From Syncephalis plumigaleata (lineage: Eukaryota; Zoopagomycota; Zoopagomycetes; Zoopagales; Piptocephalidaceae): 64,000 nt of DNA. The notes beneath the pieces are model-generated. The model was not told the origin of the DNA. It did not search any database and saw only the letters and a list, made by a program, of their open reading frames with translations. Location: NCBI GenBank assembly GCA_025201365.1, contig JAIXMF010000010.1, forward strand, positions 372,001 through 436,000. The letters are read 5' to 3'. Positions 59,147 to 64,000 of the stretch are shown one piece after another; positions within the stretch are counted from its first letter, which is position 1, and every line of letters starts with the position of its first letter. Made by a program: the position numbers and the translations under genes.

Positions 59147-62100
59147 TAGTTACTATTGGAAACACTGACAAATAAAGTAATCATGTAGGCTAGACTTTTT
59201 ATTACAAATCCCTTTGTTATTAAATGATGATACCTGATTATATTACCAACTCATGATGTCATTCCGTTGAATATACATTGATCATCATTTACTATTGATA
59301 ATGAGCATTGCTTGGTTTAAAAATACCCTGACTGTCCTGCAATTATGGATACACAAATAGTTATTATTAGTTTATAGGTGCAGTCATTATGATGAACTAA
59401 GGCTGTAGTCTTGTGTTTGCATATAATTTGCATGTCAATTAGCTAATAGGTTGCTCATCAACAGAAGGATAGAGATAAGACTAGATAGTCGTGATCAGTT
59501 TGCTTTTTCTTTTCTGTTCATGCTACAATTACCAAATAGGTCATACTAATTTATTTAGGTGTTGAGAACGTGTTAAAGTCGTCATAGATATTGTAGATTA
59601 ATTCGAACCACGATTTATGATCGGACTTGCCTAGGCAAAAGTAAAAAAACCAAGGAATCGGACGGTTTTACGATTGTTTTTTTTCATAGACATGACAACA
59701 TGATAAACAACCAAATATAGTATGTAGAAGATGGTTTAATGAAGAGGAAAAAATACAGTGAATTTTACACATAACATTAACGCGTTTGTTATTCGCGTGT
59801 CATGAGGCAACAAGACTGGTAGTGGAAGTAGTAGTAGTAGTAGTTAGAATGAAAAAAGAATGAAACAGTAAATCACAAAATGACCAGAAAACTTGACGAA
59901 AGCAAAAAAGAAAAATAAATGTTGAATTACATGACTGAATCGCGGCTGAAGCTGCCAACGAATTAATAAGTTAGGCCAGGCATTGGGTATAAGTATACCG
60001 AGTTGCTGATCGCGTCTATACTAATAATAATGATGATATTGATTGAGTTGTATTTCACATAGCTGCTGTTGCTGTTGCTGCTGCTGCTGCTAGTACGATT
60101 ATATTATTATTGCTGTTGTTGTTGATACAATAGAGGGCGCAACACATGATAAGTATTTTGATATTTCAATCATGTCGAGGGTATTACATACACACATTGA
60201 TAGATGAACAAGTAGAGATATAGCCTAATTAATAATGCGGACAGTGGTGTTTCGGCGGGCCACCTGCCTTCGAGGATGGAAGAAGGCAAGCGTATGAACC
60301 ATGGCCAATGATGCGAATCGTGGCGGGCGAAGTAATGAGCTTGAGACGCGCGATGAGCTTTTTAGCTTTTGTTGCTTCTGCGGATGTTGGTGGGAGGAGG
60401 GAAGTTGCTCGACTTCCTTAGCATCGACCACCTCCATATCCATTTCAGTTTCCTGCAAGTAATCCAGTTTGACTAAACTATGCGACAAACAAAACGATAA
60501 TTGACAACGGTGCAAGATAGAGATAACACAAGAGTATGCCAGTATAGGCACGACTAAAACCACCACAACGATGGTGCAAGATCAGATCAGATCAGATCGA
60601 CAAAGTACGAGCAAGTAAAATGGCAAAATATTGCTTCGTCTAATACAACTACTAATTATTATAAAAGTAGTTAAAGTCTGATACTGGTTAGTAACTAGAT
60701 AATAGATAGATAGATAGATGGATAGATAGATAATCAATAGCACGATGGCTAACAAAAAAGATATATGAGCAACAATTAGTGTTAGGTGTGGCGCGAATAT
60801 AATCAAGGGTGGGCACAACGCGGGTTTTTGTACTTGACCGAATGCAAGGTAGCGCGCGCACACACACACACACTCACTCACTCACACTCACTCACTCAAT
60901 GGATGGCCTCGTGCGCGCGTGCTCCCCTTGAGGAATGCCGTGCAAATGTGTGACAATCAGACGAATTAAATGAGGCAATCTGACAAAAATGTGCTATGCA
61001 CGCGTATGTACTCGCTTAGTAGTAGCTAGCTAGCTAGTTAACTAACTAGTTGTACAATATCGATGGATGTAGAATCACGCTGAATACAGTGTGAGCGGAC
61101 AAGTGATAGCAGCATGAGCCAGAATGACTACACTAAAAAAACAGATGAGGCAACCGAATGACGCGGCAACTGACCAGACAAATGGCTGCAGGAGGCCACG
61201 TATTTGTAACAATGTACGAACTATTTCTTTAATTACGGGAAAAAACGGAGAAGTGTCGGACTATCAACATGTCGATTTCTATTCTTGCTTAATCGATATC
61301 GTAAGGCGAGTATTAGTGCCATTTTCATCAGTATGACGAATCGAATAAAAGAAAATAAAAATTTTGTCACTTCCATTTGAGTAGAATGACAGCATGGTTT
61401 TGCAGAAAGCGGTTATCTTGATCGACCTGTGCCATGACAGCATGGACAACTGTTTATGATGATGGTTGCGATAAGCAAATGCCGAATAGCTAACCGGCTG
61501 GTCATGGAGAATGAGGAGAAAATAGCAAAGCAATGCAAAGCAAAGCACAGTGGAACAGCTAGACACTGATCATTAGAGAGGGCAATAATGGAGATACTAA
61601 ATCCAGTTTCTATATGCGTTAAGGAAGGAAATGGAAAAGGAAGAAAAAAAAAGGATAAATTAACTGCTACCTATTTTGTGTATCCATTATTATTGTTATT
61701 GTAATTATTGTTATTGATAAGTCATAATGACGCTTAAGGACCGTCATATTGATATTGGTGTGTGTATGTGTGTGTGTGTACTCGTTACGCGAGAGTACCA
61801 ACCATTCAGTAATTGTCATACGGTTTCTAAATGATGATAATGAGGATAATGATGATGATCAGTATCATCTGCATATGTGTATGTGTGCGTATGTGTGTGG
61901 GGTGGAAGTAGAAAGCCGAGGCATGATGCCTGACATCGGTCATCATCATCATGGTCGTCGTTGTCGTTGTCGTCGTAGACACTGATTGATGCGTGTTTTC
62001 TTTGCCGTAAATAAACAGGCAGTGATGAGTGCATGCTGCATACTATGCATCTCGGCTTCTCTTATTCTAGTCGTTATAGCCGACAACGCCATTGACAAGC

Positions 62101-63452
62101 ATCATATGGACATGTGTGCATGTCTACAACTACGGCATAGGACAACAAGCGTGATAGCCATAATGGCATCAATGTCGACAGGCATTACTAGTTTCAGAAT
62201 TGAAGCTTGGCATTAAGCAACGTCTAGCAAAGGTATATGCAGCACCAGCACTACTGATATTACTATTATTAGTGTTGGCAGTAGGGTTGCTGCCTTCTAT
62301 ACTAGGATGTATTATGTGCTCATCCATTAGTATTTCGCCATTTTGTCTGTAATGTACACATTGACTGAATAGACACACTTGTCTAACAATGACTTATCGA
62401 TCATTTCGGAATGGACAATGCCATGCGGTCAGTGTCTAGCTAAGGTGTATGTTGTCTGTGCTCGAACACGTGTCTGTCAGGATGTAGAGAGAGTGCAAGA
62501 AAATGCTAGAAAGTGTGCACGTATGGTAGTACGTATGAATTGTATGGTAAACGAATTAGTAATGCACCATTAGAAAAAGTGTAGATAAACTGTTGTTCAC
62601 ATGTCTAAACACGCGAATACAATTTCTAACAGGCACGGACAATCACTGACAACTGATAACACGACGGCTTTAGTCGTGTGTTTCAAGGAACCGTAAAGCT
62701 GGTTGTAACGCGTGTTTCATACACATTGCACACTATGGACACACACTATGGACACAAACACACATATACACGTACGTGCGTACGTAAATTGCATTGTCTG
62801 TTGTTATCGTTTTAGTGTCATGTCATGCCACTTTCATTATTAATGTTTACTCTTGAAAGAATAGCATCTCCTGGTCATGTATTGCTTCATTGATGTTGGT
62901 GAATGAAAGTGTATGATAATGAAAGAGAACCTCACTCACTTTCTATTTGAAAGATTGTCGGCAATTTCGTTTACAATCGTTTCAAAAACTTGACGCAGTT
63001 TCCTGTATTGTTACAGGTATCAAGTAGTTGCCAATAGGAGAGTTTAGCATGAAACGTCGGCCTATTCCTTGAAATGTATATCATAGAATAGTATTTTAAT
63101 AAAACTCTAACCGACAAATTAACAACCACATAATCATTTCTTTGCATTGCTTCCATTCCTTTCATTGTCATCGCATTATTTGCACTACAACTTACTATAA
63201 GCACTACATTCTATTACTATTATTTATTAGCATTTTCTTTACTTTTTGCATCATTACGCCTTGCATTATTTCTTGTGAGTTAATCCATCATCAACATCAT
63301 CATCATCATTTGCATCATTATCTGCATCATTGTCTGGGCATGCTTCTAGCTGCAGACTCGTACAGACTTCCTATTCTACTATCATTAAAAACGACAGAAG
63401 CAACAAAATAACAAAAAATTAATTGTCTCATTGATCACGCTACCTGCAAGTC
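59147..63452. other. Gene-poor region (4.3 kb)
   Basis: No conserved protein recognised. It holds (TGC/TGT)n near 60060-60125, GATAGATAGATG repeats near 60700-60735, an ACACAC/CACTCACTCA run at 60858-60898, GTGTGT runs at 61760-61780 and 61875-61900, and T/CATCAT tracts near 63290-63340. The 113-codon minus frame at 60225-60566 has Gln/Ser/Arg-rich sequence (QETEMDMEVVDAKEVEQLPS) after a possible acceptor and might be the last exon of an unrecognised gene, but I cannot support it. Small Cys-rich frames at 62029-62573 are listed separately. Confidence 0.5.
62029..62573 (+). CDS. Possible small secreted Cys-rich protein, exon structure uncertain
   Basis: A first frame starts ATG at 62029: MSACCILCISASLILVVIAD, a convincing signal peptide, then a Cys-x-Cys (MDMCACLQLRHR). 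About 250 bp further on, another frame ending at 62573 reads MPCGQCLAKVYVVCARTRVC then QDVERVQENARKCARMVVRM, with six Cys in about 50 residues and regular spacing that looks unlike random AT-rich sequence. A GTATAT donor near 62233 and an acceptor in the 62330-62380 region would link the two, but I did not find a junction that clearly keeps frame. If real, it would be a small secreted, disulfide-rich protein. Confidence 0.25.
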
Positions 63453-64000
63453 ATGGTAATTATCGGTGTAACCGAAGTGGAAATCTGGCCTGAAATACTT
63501 CAAAGTGTAATTAGCGGTCTGTTGCTTATACTGGCCTTGGCAAATTGCCTCATCTACAACAAACGAATCTACGTTGTAATCGTTCTCTTATGCAGCGGTA
63601 CGTATTAAACGAGTCTGTTGTATTCTCATGAACGAATTCTGCAATGTACTGACGTATCATATGCTTTCCCCCCTCCCTCCCCTCTAGTGAATGGCTTGGC
63701 CTCCTTTCTCCGTATTTGTCCCATGGCTGTAGTATCACGCAGTTGGCCATAGCTGACTTTGTCACAGATCTTGTGCCGCCCTTGTTGATAACACTTATTG
63801 GCTGGCTACTTTCCCTATGGTAAGTTTACGTCGGGAATGTACGATAGTGAGTCGCTCGTTGAATTGACATTGACATTGGCATCGACATCATCACGGTGTG
63901 TCGTCGGTACCATTCTGTGTCTAATCGGTGAATGACGTGTATTGCAATGACATATAGGTGCACCTCCACTGCCGCCATACTTTCGAAACAATGGCCATCG
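63453..64000 (+). CDS. Membrane protein, 5' part (runs off the window)
   Basis: Exons at about 63453..63597, 63688..63819 and 63958..64000. ATG at 63453 gives MVIIGVTEVEIWPEILQSVI, then hydrophobic segments SGLLLILALANCLIYN, IYVVIVLLCSG, and after the first intron VNGLASFLRICPMAVVSR. The frame then slips by one missing base near 63740, before QLAIADFVTDLVPPLLITLI and GWLLSLW. Spacing of the hydrophobic parts suggests three membrane helices so far; the topology resembles a seven-helix protein but sequence similarity to the 7TM copies at the other end of the window is not evident. Family not recognised. Confidence 0.5.

Noticed and set aside
60225-60566. 113-codon minus-strand frame with a possible upstream acceptor
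   Set aside because: Part of the sequence looks protein-like, but no other exon or domain could be attached to it.

Overview
The window is a gene-dense stretch of a fungal nuclear genome. It is AT-rich, with short GT-AG introns (mostly 50-90 bp), single-copy eukaryotic genes and patches of simple repeats. A velvet-domain regulator at 23.7-25.7 kb, the fused HIS7 layout (only the HisF end is visible) and a Doa10-type ligase point to Fungi. A multi-intron gene style, a SINE/LINE/Ty3 insertion cluster and an unfamiliar 7TM family suggest an early-diverging (non-Dikarya) lineage. The species is not identifiable from the sequence alone.

Layout. 1-713: 3' end of HIS7. 0.9-3.4 kb: two tandem 7TM paralogues, with a damaged third copy at 11.6-12.6 kb. 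3.8-5.2 kb: WDR83/MORG1 WD40 protein. 5.2-7.9 kb: ABCG transporter with a Cys-rich ectodomain. 9.7-11.0 kb: PP2A catalytic subunit. 12.9-16.7 kb: head-to-head pair of TPR paralogues, the left one full of frame breaks. 16.9-22.9 kb: Doa10/MARCH6 E3 ligase. 23.7-25.7 kb: velvet protein. 25.7-31.1 kb: gene-poor, CA/TG-rich. 31.1-33.3 kb: glutathione synthetase. 33.7-35.6 kb: PPR protein. 36.1-41.0 kb: USP15/UBP12-type deubiquitinase. 41.3-49.7 kb: nested transposons just upstream of tRNA-Val(AAC) at 49.74 kb. 50.1-51.0 kb: GPI12/PIG-L. 51.1-52.0 kb: PPIL1-type cyclophilin. 52.4-53.0 kb: TA-flanked inverted-repeat element with a Fanzor-like remnant. 53.1-54.3 kb: PLP aminotransferase. 55.1-57.1 kb: ORC4. 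57.3-58.7 kb: short-chain dehydrogenase. 58.9-59.1 kb: deleted sister of the 52.4 kb element. 59.1-63.4 kb: gene-poor. 63.45 kb to the end: start of a membrane protein.

The genes are mostly unrelated housekeeping functions with no evident pathway clustering. The most notable parts are (i) the transposon nest: a 5'-truncated LINE, two SINEs with the same target duplication, and a young Ty3/Gypsy element carrying a dUTPase domain, all within a locus whose original target lies about 80 bp upstream of a tRNA gene; (ii) the Fanzor-like remnant inside a Tc1/mariner-like element with a MITE sibling; and (iii) the 7TM family, whose last exon is easy to miss because an in-frame stop lies across the splice donor.

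A technical point affects reading: many otherwise well-conserved genes have frame breaks. Wherever I could resolve the direction, the break is a lost base, usually in a short run of identical bases. I suspect sequence/assembly error for most of these rather than true gene death, but cannot prove it.
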